NCBI RefSeq assembly: GCF_004331035.1 | Contig: NZ_SJNT01000004.1 | Span: forward strand, 62,001 to 126,000 | Direction of reading: 5' to 3' | Length of the DNA stretch: 64,000 nucleotides | Origin: Acinetobacter sp. ANC 4910 | GTDB taxonomy: Bacteria; Pseudomonadota; Gammaproteobacteria; Pseudomonadales; Moraxellaceae | Shown here: positions 7,918-18,680 of the stretch, one piece after another | Layout of the letters: every line of letters starts with the position of its first letter | How positions within the stretch are numbered: position 1 is the stretch's first letter | The notes under the pieces: generated by a model | Databases searched by the model: none | What the model saw: only the letters and a program-made list of their open reading frames with translations | Told to the model about the DNA's origin: nothing | Program-made: the position numbers and the translations under genes

Positions 7918-10900
7918 TTTCTAAGCTGCCTGCATGGCAGTGAACATCAATGCGAACGCTTTCAATGACGCCAATCTTTTCTAAGCTGCCTGCATGGCAG
8001 TGAACGAACAGCACGAAAAACGAAAATCTGAGAGCGTTTTCTAAGCTGCCTGCATGGCAGTGAACAAACAATACTGGACTTCGCCTCGCTTTGATCATTT
8101 CTAAGCTGCCTGCATGGCAGTGAACCGTGAATCATTTATTATCAAGTTTTTCTATACTTTCTAAGCTGCCTGCATGGCAGTGAACTTATCTCAGGCAAAT
8201 GGTGAAAGTACTGTTGATTTCTAAGCTGCCTGCATGGCAGTGAACATATTACGTACCAGACAAGTGGCGTTGTGTAATTTCTAAGCTGCCTGCATGGCAG
8301 TGAACTTGAATTAAGCGCTTGCCCTCGTCGATCTTTTTTTCTAAGCTGCCTGCATGGCAGTGAACGTAATCCCCTGACGCCCCAACGATAGACGGCCTTT
8401 CTAAGCTGCCTGCATGGCAGTGAACGGTGAATGCGTAGGCGTGAATCTTTTTTAGTTTTTCTAAGCTGCCTGCATGGCAGTGAACATGAAAGACGAGATT
8501 GACGCGTGGGCGGAGAATTTCTAAGCTGCCTGCATGGCAGTGAACGCAAAAATCATCACGGTATCTGGTGTTGTTTCTTTCTAAGCTGCCTGCATGGCAG
8601 TGAACAAGGGTAATTTGCTCCATTACCTTACCCTTTATTTCTAAGCTGCCTGCATGGCAGTGAACCATCACTTACATCTTTAAAGGTAACTGTTGAATTT
8701 CTAAGCTGCCTGCATGGCAGTGAACCTGAATGAGCACATTCGCTTCATAGTCCTGAATTTCTAAGCTGCCTGCATGGCAGTGAACTACCACCTTTCGGCT
8801 CAGGCCTATCTTCATGTTTTCTAAGCTGCCTGCATGGCAGTGAACAACGATGATAACATGCCTGATGATGAACGGAATTTCTAAGCTGCCTGCATGGCAG
8901 TGAACACGCAACTAAACAATTTCTAGACAGTGTTTCATTTCTAAGCTGCCTGCATGGCAGTGAACTTTCTTGAATTGCTTGTAAGGTATCAGAAAAATTT
9001 CTAAGCTGCCTGCATGGCAGTGAACCAAACTGCGATCATTAAGATCAAAGAAACGGTTTTCTAAGCTGCCTGCATGGCAGTGAACTATCGTCAGGTTTTG
9101 GCTAGTGGATACCGTATTTTCTAAGCTGCCTGCATGGCAGTGAACTCAAGACAAAATATTGTTATGAATATACTTATTTTCTAAGCTGCCTGCATGGCAG
9201 TGAACACTGCAAGAGAATTCAAGTTGTATTCCTATAATTTCTAAGCTGCCTGCATGGCAGTGAACAAACCAAGAGACCAACCTGATTCTTTATAAAATTT
9301 CTAAGCTGCCTGCATGGCAGTGAACACTTTGGTGTTTGAATCAAAAACATTCGTATATTTCTAAGCTGCCTGCATGGCAGTGAACCTAAATCACGTGCAA
9401 TTGCAGCTATTTACCGTTTTCTAAGCTGCCTGCATGGCAGTGAACGCTGAACAAGGATGACTATATCGAATTGTATTTTTCTAAGCTGCCTGCATGGCAG
9501 TGAACGCAACAGCAACCGACATTATTCGCATGATCTTTTTCTAAGCTGCCTGCATGGCAGTGAACCTGTTTCAGTGAGCCGTATTATCCCTATGCGTTTT
9601 CTAAGCTGCCTGCATGGCAGTGAACCAGTCACTCTATTATTGATTTGATCAATCTGGTTTCTAAGCTGCCTGCATGGCAGTGAACCTGTGTTTGTAGATC
9701 CATTTAGTATTCCTCTTTTTCTAAGCTGCCTGCATGGCAGTGAACATTACTTTGATTTTGATACACCTCAATATCTATTTCTAAGCTGCCTGCATGGCAG
9801 TGAACGAGCAAATCATCATAGAATTCTGTATTTTTAATTTCTAAGCTGCCTGCATGGCAGTGAACCCAATGTTTCCCAGTTACCGCCAGTTACAGAATTT
9901 CTAAGCTGCCTGCATGGCAGTGAACTACAAAGAGCTCTTAACCTTCTAAACAATCAATTTCTAAGCTGCCTGCATGGCAGTGAACTTGAAGACAGCGCGG
10001 GGACCAAGGTTCCTTATTTTCTAAGCTGCCTGCATGGCAGTGAACAAGTCAGCATTGGTATCAGTCGCATTCAGCAATTTCTAAGCTGCCTGCATGGCAG
10101 TGAACCGATTAACATTGCTTCAATTAATGTACAGTAATTTCTAAGCTGCCTGCATGGCAGTGAACTCTGCAAATCCTGAGCCTGAAACAGAACCTAATTT
10201 CTAAGCTGCCTGCATGGCAGTGAACTAGCTATCTGCAATCAGGCACTAAACTTAATTTTTCTAAGCTGCCTGCATGGCAGTGAACGTGTTTGCATGTCGC
10301 CCACCTTGTTTTACTAATTTCTAAGCTGCCTGCATGGCAGTGAACACACACGACAAACCTTTGCCATTTCACATGCATTTCTAAGCTGCCTGCATGGCAG
10401 TGAACCTCTCGATCTTCTTTGTTTTTTGGGTTTAATTTTTCTAAGCTGCCTGCATGGCAGTGAACTGCTGAGCCTTCTGGTACCACTTCACCCCAAATTT
10501 CTAAGCTGCCTGCATGGCAGTGAACCTAAAGCTATGGCAGAAGGAGGAATGATTGCATTTCTAAGCTGCCTGCATGGCAGTGAACATGCAAAAAATTAAT
10601 ATTTTCAGTAGTTATATTTTCTAAGCTGCCTGCATGGCAGTGAACGTTCTTATCCTTTTAATGCTTTAACTAAATAATTTCTAAGCTGCCTGCATGGCAG
10701 TGAACCACTTATTACCGCAAACATGTAATTGAGCCTTTTTCTAAGCTGCCTGCATGGCAGTGAACGCTTTGGGCTTGCATTACGTGCAGGTGCATTATTT
10801 CTAAGCTGCCTGCATGGCAGTGAACTGATTCGTTTTGCCTGTTGAGCAAAATCAGATTTTTCTAAGCTGCCTGCATGGCAGTGAACCATAAAAATAGCCT

Positions 10901-12986
10901 TTTTGAAACAGAAAAAGATTTCTAAGCTGCCTGCATGGCAGTGAACGACTCCAAACGGATTTGAAGTTCAAGCAGCTTTTTCTAAGCTGCCTGCATGGCA
11001 GTGAACCTTCTTGTATGCATTCTTTTGATCCAAAAGCTTTTCTAAGCTGCCTGCATGGCAGTGAACTTTATGGCTGCATGTCCAGTTTCAATGTTATGTT
11101 TCTAAGCTGCCTGCATGGCAGTGAACGGAACTTTTTGCTATACCCATCACGACAGAAATTTCTAAGCTGCCTGCATGGCAGTGAACAGGTGGCATAAGTG
11201 AATCAAGACCAACAAACATTTCTAAGCTGCCTGCATGGCAGTGAACTCATTACGCTTGATTCGCCATTACTACTTACGTTTCTAAGCTGCCTGCATGGCA
11301 GTGAACGAGAATGAGCGTACGTCAGTGCAATTGGTTCATTTCTAAGCTGCCTGCATGGCAGTGAACTCAATCGTGCGCTGAAAAAGAATGCACCAGAATT
11401 TCTAAGCTGCCTGCATGGCAGTGAACTCACCACGGTTTTGTCGCCACGGTCACCACTTTTTCTAAGCTGCCTGCATGGCAGTGAACACCTTATCTAGGCT
11501 TTTCTCGAGCCTTTCATCTTTCTAAGCTGCCTGCATGGCAGTGAACAGATTGGCTTAAATATGCAAGCGGCGATATTGTTTCTAAGCTGCCTGCATGGCA
11601 GTGAACATAAATACAAATTCGCTCAGATTTATTTCAATTTTCTAAGCTGCCTGCATGGCAGTGAACAACTGCAGGCAGTAACAAAATGGGTGTCTGTTTT
11701 TCTAAGCTGCCTGCATGGCAGTGAACCATCACTCACCCCGTCTAAGCTATCTTGAAATTTTCTAAGCTGCCTGCATGGCAGTGAACTCAATTAACGTACA
11801 GTAAGGGGTTTAAAGCATTTTCTAAGCTGCCTGCATGGCAGTGAACATAGTCCACGCTCTTTACGCTGTCAGTTAAAATTTCTAAGCTGCCTGCATGGCA
11901 GTGAACTTGTTTTGGGCGCTGTGCTTATTCCGTTGTTTTTTCTAAGCTGCCTGCATGGCAGTGAACTAACCGCTCCTTGCTCGAATTTGACAGCATATTT
12001 TCTAAGCTGCCTGCATGGCAGTGAACTTCAAATTTACTTCTTGATGACAATGCCACCGTTTCTAAGCTGCCTGCATGGCAGTGAACCAATAAAGTCTAGA
12101 CCGAAGCCAAGAGATGCATTTCTAAGCTGCCTGCATGGCAGTGAACAATAAGTTAATGACTATTGCTACTCCTTCCACTTTCTAAGCTGCCTGCATGGCA
12201 GTGAACGGCTGAATCATTGATGCATAAATTTGTGTCATTTTCTAAGCTGCCTGCATGGCAGTGAACAGGAAGGCGACACGCCAATTGCTGAAATTACATT
12301 TCTAAGCTGCCTGCATGGCAGTGAACCTTCATGATGAATTTTTTAGCATCCCTTCGATTTTCTAAGCTGCCTGCATGGCAGTGAACTTCTTCAATCAATG
12401 CTTCTTGATAGTTTGATATTTCTAAGCTGCCTGCATGGCAGTGAACTTCTTCAATCAATGCTTCTTGATAGTTTGATATTTCTAAGCTGCCTGCATGGCA
12501 GTGAACAACTAAAACAATGAGTAAATTGTGTGATGATTTTTCTAAGCTGCCTGCATGGCAGTGAACCCAACACTACGTTCTAAACGTAACCGCTTTCTTT
12601 TCTAAGCTGCCTGCATGGCAGTGAACCAGTATTGCTAAAGAGTTATGCATTCACGCCATTTCTAAGCTGCCTGCATGGCAGTGAACTGGAATGTGGTATT
12701 TGTTATGCAATGGTCATTTTTCTAAGCTGCCTGCATGGCAGTGAACTGTAGTAAGTACACGGTTGCTGAATATCATTTTTTCTAAGCTGCCTGCATGGCA
12801 GTGAACCTTGCTATATGTTTGTGCTTTAATTTCTATTCTTTCTAAGCTGCCTGCATGGCAGTGAACGGAACCAAGGCTGGGGATGGTGTCAGTACGTTTT
12901 TCTAAGCTGCCTGCATGGCAGTGAACACGTATTGGATATTTCCATGAGGATACATCTTTTTCTAAGCTGCCTGCATGGCAGTGAAC
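7918..12986 (-). CRISPR. Type I-F CRISPR array, 85 repeats and 84 spacers
   Basis: A 28-bp repeat recurs every 60 bp. In the transcribed (minus) sense it reads GTTCACTGCCATGCAGGCAG followed by CTTAGAAA. CTGCC/GGCAG form a five-pair stem with loop ATGCA, as Cas6f requires; cleavage after the stem would leave the 8-nt handle CTTAGAAA on each crRNA. I count 49 repeats starting at 7918 in steps of 60 and 36 more starting at 10859, giving 84 spacers. All are 32 nt except one of 33 nt (10826-10858), which shifts the register by one. No repeat I read differs from the rest, including the leader-distal one. Spacers at 12387-12418 and 12447-12478 are identical. Protein-like ORFs across this stretch (HCHAGSLE, FLSCLHGSE) are translations of the repeat and not genes. 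Confidence 0.98.
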
Positions 12987-13117
12987 AGTAATTTTATAGC
13001 AAAAAATAAAGTTATAACAGTGAGTTAATACTAAAAATCTATAAAAGACCCAAGTTTTGACTCACGTTTATAACCTATTGATTTTATTAAGCTGTTAAAG
13101 AGTTTAAAAATATTGGG
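12987..13117 (-). promoter_or_regulatory. CRISPR leader with IHF consensus
   Basis: This 131-bp AT-rich segment lies between the end of cas6f and the first repeat, on the side from which the array is read. On the minus strand it contains AATCAATAGGTTA (13071-13083), a perfect fit to the IHF consensus WATCAANNNNTTR, about 85 bp from the first repeat. In type I-F systems IHF bends the leader for spacer integration. A TATAAAA box lies just before the first repeat. GTGAGT and ACTCAC form a short inverted repeat inside it. Confidence 0.75.
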
Positions 13118-13705
13118 TTAAAATTCAGGTACAGAACTCTGTGAACTTAAACCATAGGTACTAAAAACCTGACTTTCAGATTGTTCAGCATTTTTCTTTT
13201 CTATAAAAAGTTTAAACATTTGATCTGAAGTTAAACTTTTCATTTGGACAAATGGCAGATCCGTTGTTGTAACAACATTGCTATAACGAGCCAAAGCTTC
13301 ATCAAAACCAATATCACCGCGTTTTACGCGATGGCGCGCCAAACGTTCGGCATTGGTTTTCACTTGCTTACGTTTATAGATGGCATAACTTTTTATATTC
13401 TCTGGGACTTCTCGAATAGAAGTGATATGAACATAATCAGTGAATCGATCTAACCATTTTTTAAGATCAAGTTTTTTCAAATCAGCTTCATTTTGAGCAA
13501 AAATTCGAAGCTTTGTACCCAAAAACCCAATACTTTTTTCCTGATTAAAACGATATTGGGGAAAAGATACGCCAATATTTACCTTATCATTTATGTCTTT
13601 TACTTCAGCAAAAGCAATGTGCAATTGTGTATAAAGTTTCGACCATAATTGATAAGTCACCAATTCAGGATTTTCGATTAAGGTCACCTCAATATAATAT
13701 TTCAT
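13118..13705 (-). CDS. cas6f: Cas6f (Csy4) crRNA endoribonuclease
   Basis: This 195-residue protein cuts the CRISPR transcript at the base of each repeat hairpin and stays bound to the crRNA 3' end. His29 (TQLHIAF) sits at the position of the known catalytic His29 of Csy4. An arginine/lysine-rich helix at about residues 111-129 (KRKQVKTNAERLARHRVKR) matches the helix that inserts into the hairpin groove. It is the last gene of the cas operon, 8 bases after cas5fv and just before the array leader. Length is normal for the family. Confidence 0.93.
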   Translation of the reverse strand: MKYYIEVTLIENPELVTYQLWSKLYTQLHIAFAEVKDINDKVNIGVSFPQYRFNQEKSIGFLGTKLRIFAQNEADLKKLDLKKWLDRFTDYVHITSIREVPENIKSYAIYKRKQVKTNAERLARHRVKRGDIGFDEALARYSNVVTTTDLPFVQMKSLTSDQMFKLFIEKKNAEQSESQVFSTYGLSSQSSVPEF

Positions 13706-13713
13706 CGATCACC

Positions 13714-14724
13714 TCATCGAATATCTATGACATAAGCAAGACCTTTTTTACCTAAGTAAAAAGATGATACGCCTGCATTCTCAATTTTTTCTTCCAAATC
13801 TCGTGCCTGATCTTTAGAAAGATGAAGCGTAATTTCCAAACGACCACTCGCTTTTGTTAAGAAGTTTTTAACTTTACCTTCACCTGCTAAAAAATCATTC
13901 TTGATATATGGATTTCCCCAAATGATTTTTTTATTTCCAGTTGTATAACGATCCATAAAGTCTTTCTTCGTAAATCCTCTTTTTGAAATACCACTTAACC
14001 CACCAGATTTTGTCAAAATTTCTGAAAGATCATAATGCTGAGCAAGCCTAGAGATTTGTATATATAAAGCCGAAGTATAAAAACTAACTGGTGTGAACAA
14101 ACCTTTTGCTGTCAATTTGAAATCAACATCAGGAAAGTTTTGTACAATATACTCATATGCTTTTTGTAATTCATCTACAAGTTCAATTGGCTTTAAGGCA
14201 TTCAGTTCCTCTAACTGATTAATGACAATCAAAGGATCTAATACCTCATCAAATGATGGGAATCGATAGTTTTCATCTAATATAAATTGGACAACAGTAT
14301 CAATATCCTGAAAAAGTATTCCCCAAAGCCTAGATGAAAATTCAGACGTAAAAGCTTTATCCTGAGCTTTGATCATTCCTGTAAATGCATTTTGATCAGT
14401 ACTTCCAGAGATATTTCGCAAAAATATCATTTCCTGATCAAGTACCGCAGTATCTTTAATATCACTCTCATTCAAGATTTCTTCAATTTCTTTAAAATAG
14501 TAATTAGGTTCATTTCTAGCTTGATATAATTTTCGTTGATCACCAATCAAACGATTCAATATCCCCATTACAGTATTTTTAGTAATAGCCCTTGCCTTAT
14601 AATTATTCGCTTTTTTATCACCCAAAGCAGTCATTGAACCGATAAAATTTCTTTTAACTGTATTATCTTCACCATCCAAAAATGAATTTCGCCATGAAGA
14701 CTCATATTCAATAATGATTTGCAT
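13714..14724 (-). CDS. cas5fv: Cas5fv, type I-F2 (I-Fv) Cascade subunit
   Basis: A 336-residue protein between cas7fv and cas6f. In the I-F2 system of Shewanella putrefaciens, Cas5fv caps the crRNA 5' handle, and an added helical domain takes over the PAM reading and R-loop work normally done by Cas8f. Position and length fit that protein, and the middle of the chain is strongly helical (about residues 60-200), as expected for such an insertion. It does not resemble ordinary Csy1 or Csy2. The C-terminus (SGRLEITLHLSKDQARDLE) looks like a beta-alpha RNA-recognition half. Assignment rests on operon order and family length. Confidence 0.82.
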   Translation of the reverse strand: MQIIIEYESSWRNSFLDGEDNTVKRNFIGSMTALGDKKANNYKARAITKNTVMGILNRLIGDQRKLYQARNEPNYYFKEIEEILNESDIKDTAVLDQEMIFLRNISGSTDQNAFTGMIKAQDKAFTSEFSSRLWGILFQDIDTVVQFILDENYRFPSFDEVLDPLIVINQLEELNALKPIELVDELQKAYEYIVQNFPDVDFKLTAKGLFTPVSFYTSALYIQISRLAQHYDLSEILTKSGGLSGISKRGFTKKDFMDRYTTGNKKIIWGNPYIKNDFLAGEGKVKNFLTKASGRLEITLHLSKDQARDLEEKIENAGVSSFYLGKKGLAYVIDIR

Positions 14725-14735
14725 AAATCACCCCA

Positions 14736-15716
14736 TTATTGTGCTTCGAAGTAAACGGCATAATCCATTTGCGGTTCTAAATTTGCTTGTTCCGGCGAAC
14801 GTTTAATACGCATCATTTTATTACTATCGTTATAATCAACTTCTACAGATTCAACGTACATATAACCTTTTGCCTGCTTAATACTGAGTTCACGTAATAA
14901 GCTTAATGTTTCATTTACTAAAATATCAATCGCAGTGTTATCCAATAAAATGCCGACTTCACCTTCTTCAAAGATTGTGCCTTTACGTACATAATTCGCA
15001 TGAAAAATTGCTTTAGGCTGACGACTTGGGTCCAATTTTTGAATAAATTCTTGCACAGTTTCAGCAATTTTTTCGCCTTCACCCTCTTTAATAATCATTG
15101 ATGCACGATCAAATTTTTTATCCAATGAAATGAATTCTAATTGTTCAATACTGATTGAACCATAAGCCACATATTCAGTATCACCAAAAGTTGTTTTTGA
15201 ATAAAATGAATTACTCGCTACATCTTTCCCTTTATCATCTTTACCTTTTTCTTTGGAACCTGAACGCCCCATTTGTTCAAAATTACCATTACCCAACTGA
15301 TCAATAAAATCTGTAATTAATAATGGGCTAGTCCGTTTACATTGACTTGATGGCACAACATAACCACGAATTAAACCTGTGATTGATGCTAGTACATCAA
15401 TCAAGTTTTTATCTTTGGCATAATGTAAATCATATGCTTGGTCACGGAACAAATGATGACGAATACAGTTTTGACTGATATATAAAGGCGTTTTCGAAAA
15501 GTCGATATCTGAAGCTTCTTTCTTATATTTATAGCCTGTTTCTTCTTTAATTTTACCTGTTAAATTAGAATAGCCGCGTAATTTAGGCAAACTATGATTA
15601 TCCACAGTCGTACCATCATCACCCGTTAATGTCGTTGGACCATTCCAATTCACAACGCCATAACCATATGCCGTAATTTTAAAATCTACGCTTTTAATTC
15701 CTGTAACTTTTGACAT
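14736..15716 (-). CDS. cas7fv: Cas7fv, type I-F2 Cascade backbone
   Basis: This 326-residue protein follows cas2-3 by 15 bases. Its order and length match Cas7fv of the I-F2 system, the subunit that polymerises along the crRNA spacer. It begins [21 protein letters not shown] and carries the Cas7-like segment [18 protein letters not shown] at about residues 76-93. A lysine/glycine-rich flexible loop ([14 protein letters not shown]) at about residues 153-166 could be the thumb or a disordered loop. It differs strongly from Csy3 of standard I-F systems. Cas7fv versus Cas5fv was decided by order in the operon and the Cas7-like segment. Confidence 0.85.
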   Translation of the reverse strand: MSKVTGIKSVDFKITAYGYGVVNWNGPTTLTGDDGTTVDNHSLPKLRGYSNLTGKIKEETGYKYKKEASDIDFSKTPLYISQNCIRHHLFRDQAYDLHYAKDKNLIDVLASITGLIRGYVVPSSQCKRTSPLLITDFIDQLGNGNFEQMGRSGSKEKGKDDKGKDVASNSFYSKTTFGDTEYVAYGSISIEQLEFISLDKKFDRASMIIKEGEGEKIAETVQEFIQKLDPSRQPKAIFHANYVRKGTIFEEGEVGILLDNTAIDILVNETLSLLRELSIKQAKGYMYVESVEVDYNDSNKMMRIKRSPEQANLEPQMDYAVYFEAQ

Positions 15717-15731
15717 TTTTTTACCCTCTTT

Positions 15732-18680
15732 TTAGTTTGTAGTTAAAACTTGAATTTTATTTAATGAAATTGCACCAATTGGTTGTTTATCACAAACTGC
15801 ATAATAAATTGCCTCTGTATGTCTTACCCCCGTCCCTCCAACCTTATTTAAATCATCTTCGATGTAACTTAAATAAAGTGGATATTCTGCATCTCGTGCA
15901 TAATTTTCTAAAACTGTACATCTTGTAGTTTGTTTCTTTTCGGGAATACCTTGCACAGGATGTGTAACATCGATATTTCCATGCTTTTGTGCAATAAAAG
16001 TGATTAACCCTAAATCTCGAATTATGCTTAGTGATTCTGTCAAATTATCAAACTCAGTTGTATCATCCAAAGGTGGTTGATAAGCGTAAGAGTTCTCAAA
16101 AATTGGATTTTTATAATCATTTACATTCAGCACTGCTAATTGTACAAAACGACTATCTCCCCGTAATGAGTTTTTACTGATTTTAGACTTACGCTCTATT
16201 ATTGATTTTTTGACTACTTTCACAGGTTCAGTCACTTTATTATTCAATTGTAGAATACTGCTCTTGATTGCTTTTTCTAGATCTTGCAAAAGTAATTGCT
16301 GACTTTTTCCATTCTCAGGAGATAAATAAAAATCTTTATAGAGTTTATACAACTTGGGTAAAGTAAAAGTTTGATCTGCAAGCTGATGGTGTAAAAACTC
16401 ATACCAAACTTTAGCAGATTGCAAACCATGCAATGAGTTTAAAAATTTTGCAGATGAACCTTTAGATTTTCCTTGTTTAATATCATCGGTAATTGCAATA
16501 GTTAGAATATTTACAGTATTATTTTCCCCAAAACGATCTAAACGTCCTAGACGTTGCAAAATATTTTCAGCATGCGTCATTTCACTTAACATTGCATTAC
16601 AACTAATATTCAAAGATGCTTGAACAATAGGTCCACTTCTCAAAACATCATATTGTGCTGTTCCATTTTTTTTGAATGATTCATACACTTCACCAAACCA
16701 TTTTTTCTTATCACTACGCTTAAATTTTGAATGGAATAGAATGCTATTTTCGTGTTGTTGATGATAAATAAAACTTTGTTGTGCTGTTAATGCAGTATTA
16801 CTAATAACAAAAGTTTTTGTATCATATTTTTTAAAAAATGGACTGTTGAGCTTATCGGCATCGTCATAATCAATAAAATTAACTTGGTAATGACTCTGAT
16901 TAAATGATGGCATTTCAATAACATCATCGCTTCCAATACCAAGAATTTCTTCTAAATATAAGTAATGTGGCGTTGCCGAAACCAATAACGTATTTTTTTC
17001 ATAAGCTTTACGCATATTTTTATTGGCAATGAGCTCTGCAAATAATAAATTGAAAATTTCCATACCAATATATTCATGGTATTCATCAAAGACCACATGA
17101 GCATTCATAAAAGGTAATAAGCTGTTTACTTTGGAATGGGTTGTAATTGATCCTAAAATCTGGTCAATCGTTGTAACCACCACATCACCCGAAAAATATT
17201 CATTTTCAGGTGTTAGGTTTTCCCATGAATTGGTATATTTAAACTCACCTGTAAATATTTCAATTTTTGCATCGGGTAAATAATCAGTTGTCAGTTCCTC
17301 AAAAATACCTTGGCAAACTTGTACACGTGGGCAAACCCAAATTATTTTTTGTGCATTTTTTAACTTCGCCCACTCTAGTGCAATTTTGGTTTTACCACAT
17401 CCTGCTGCACCTGAAAGCACAGAAATATCTCGAACATCCGCAAGTTTTTGTGCAATTTCGTTTTGTTTTTGACTTCGCTCACTATTTGGAAATTTTTGTG
17501 CTACCCCCTCTAAAGAAGACATTAATGTTGAAATTTCTTCTTGAGTATCTTCAATAAAATCATCCAAGCACTGTTGTGCTAAATTTTCAATTAACTCATC
17601 TGCTGACCATGAAGATACTAAACGATCTGCACTAATAACACAGGCACGCAGTAAATTATGCTGTGCATTATATGAAATTTTCTGTCTTGTCTTTGCTAAA
17701 GTATCTGTGATCAAGTAGCGTTTAAATTCAGGGAATTCAGCACTTTTAAAGTCATATTGAAAACTTTCAATCAGATCATTAAAAGACTCAACAGACCAAA
17801 GTAAGTGTTTTTCAATCTGTGTAAATTCACTTGAATAATGGCTTGCAGATTGTTGTATTTTTTTGAGCATTAAAACTGCATTTTTAACCAAATTTTCAAA
17901 TGCATCATCATTCAGATTTTTTGTTAAGTACTCATATACCTTAATAACACCTGTAAAATCATCTTTCTGACGGTAGGGCTTGGCATGATGCCAATAAATG
18001 ACATGTTGCAAGCTTTCTTTTTGAGGATTATTTAAACCTACGCATTGCTTCTCTAATAAGTTAAACAGTAAGAGAGAAATTTCATTATGTCTCGGATGTT
18101 TATCAAATGTGAATTTAACATCAATATGCTGCCCATCCTCATCAGGATCTTTCTGTTTTTGCTTTTTCACCCAATCTTGAAAATGTGGATCTAGCTTCCC
18201 CAAATCATGTAAACACCCTGCCAAATAAGCGACTTTCGATAAATTTTGATGTTCATCATTATCTAATATACGTTCAAAAAGTTTCTGTGCAATATATCCA
18301 ATTGCAAAAGAATGTTCTGCTAAAGGCTGTAATTTTGTATTCGCATAAAATTGATCTTGTTTAGCTTTCATTGTTGTCACATCCATAAATACTTCTTTTT
18401 GAGTGCTATTCACAGGCACAATGCCCTGTGCATTAAATTTATTCCGATTCCCCACGATCCACAGCAATTCACTTCTACGTCTGCCCCGAATCCAGTGACA
18501 GCTTACCGCAGTGCTTTTAGTCACCGTTTTACGTAATAATTTTTTAACTGCAATTAGACCATCTTCGGTAATCACTGTTTGCCAAGTGTTATCTCCAATT
18601 CGATCAGCAAAAGCATCCAATACACGGCGCGTCCGAGCTAAAGCTTTCTTTTCACACTGGCTAACGAAAGTCACGATCAT
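15732..18680 (-). CDS. cas3: Cas2-3 fusion helicase-nuclease (type I-F)
   Basis: A 982-residue fusion typical of type I-F. Residues 1-95 form a Cas2-like domain that partners Cas1 in spacer integration. An HD nuclease domain follows (His123, and HD at 158-159 in GCLHDLGK). Then comes a superfamily 2 helicase with Walker A GAAGCGKT (424-431), DEYH (532-535), SAT (568-570) and QRLGRLDRFG (709-718). It is recruited to target DNA by Cascade and degrades it. The start overlaps the end of cas1 by four bases (ATGA), implying translational coupling. All key residues are intact, so the enzyme should be active. Confidence 0.95.
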   Translation of the reverse strand: MIVTFVSQCEKKALARTRRVLDAFADRIGDNTWQTVITEDGLIAVKKLLRKTVTKSTAVSCHWIRGRRRSELLWIVGNRNKFNAQGIVPVNSTQKEVFMDVTTMKAKQDQFYANTKLQPLAEHSFAIGYIAQKLFERILDNDEHQNLSKVAYLAGCLHDLGKLDPHFQDWVKKQKQKDPDEDGQHIDVKFTFDKHPRHNEISLLLFNLLEKQCVGLNNPQKESLQHVIYWHHAKPYRQKDDFTGVIKVYEYLTKNLNDDAFENLVKNAVLMLKKIQQSASHYSSEFTQIEKHLLWSVESFNDLIESFQYDFKSAEFPEFKRYLITDTLAKTRQKISYNAQHNLLRACVISADRLVSSWSADELIENLAQQCLDDFIEDTQEEISTLMSSLEGVAQKFPNSERSQKQNEIAQKLADVRDISVLSGAAGCGKTKIALEWAKLKNAQKIIWVCPRVQVCQGIFEELTTDYLPDAKIEIFTGEFKYTNSWENLTPENEYFSGDVVVTTIDQILGSITTHSKVNSLLPFMNAHVVFDEYHEYIGMEIFNLLFAELIANKNMRKAYEKNTLLVSATPHYLYLEEILGIGSDDVIEMPSFNQSHYQVNFIDYDDADKLNSPFFKKYDTKTFVISNTALTAQQSFIYHQQHENSILFHSKFKRSDKKKWFGEVYESFKKNGTAQYDVLRSGPIVQASLNISCNAMLSEMTHAENILQRLGRLDRFGENNTVNILTIAITDDIKQGKSKGSSAKFLNSLHGLQSAKVWYEFLHHQLADQTFTLPKLYKLYKDFYLSPENGKSQQLLLQDLEKAIKSSILQLNNKVTEPVKVVKKSIIERKSKISKNSLRGDSRFVQLAVLNVNDYKNPIFENSYAYQPPLDDTTEFDNLTESLSIIRDLGLITFIAQKHGNIDVTHPVQGIPEKKQTTRCTVLENYARDAEYPLYLSYIEDDLNKVGGTGVRHTEAIYYAVCDKQPIGAISLNKIQVLTTN

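Noticed and set aside
7835..12151. Many ORFs of 60-140 codons on both strands within 7835-12151, with repeated HCHAGSLE, SLPCRQL or FLSCLHGSE
   Set aside because: They are three-frame translations of the CRISPR repeat; the 60-bp period keeps frames open. Not proteins.
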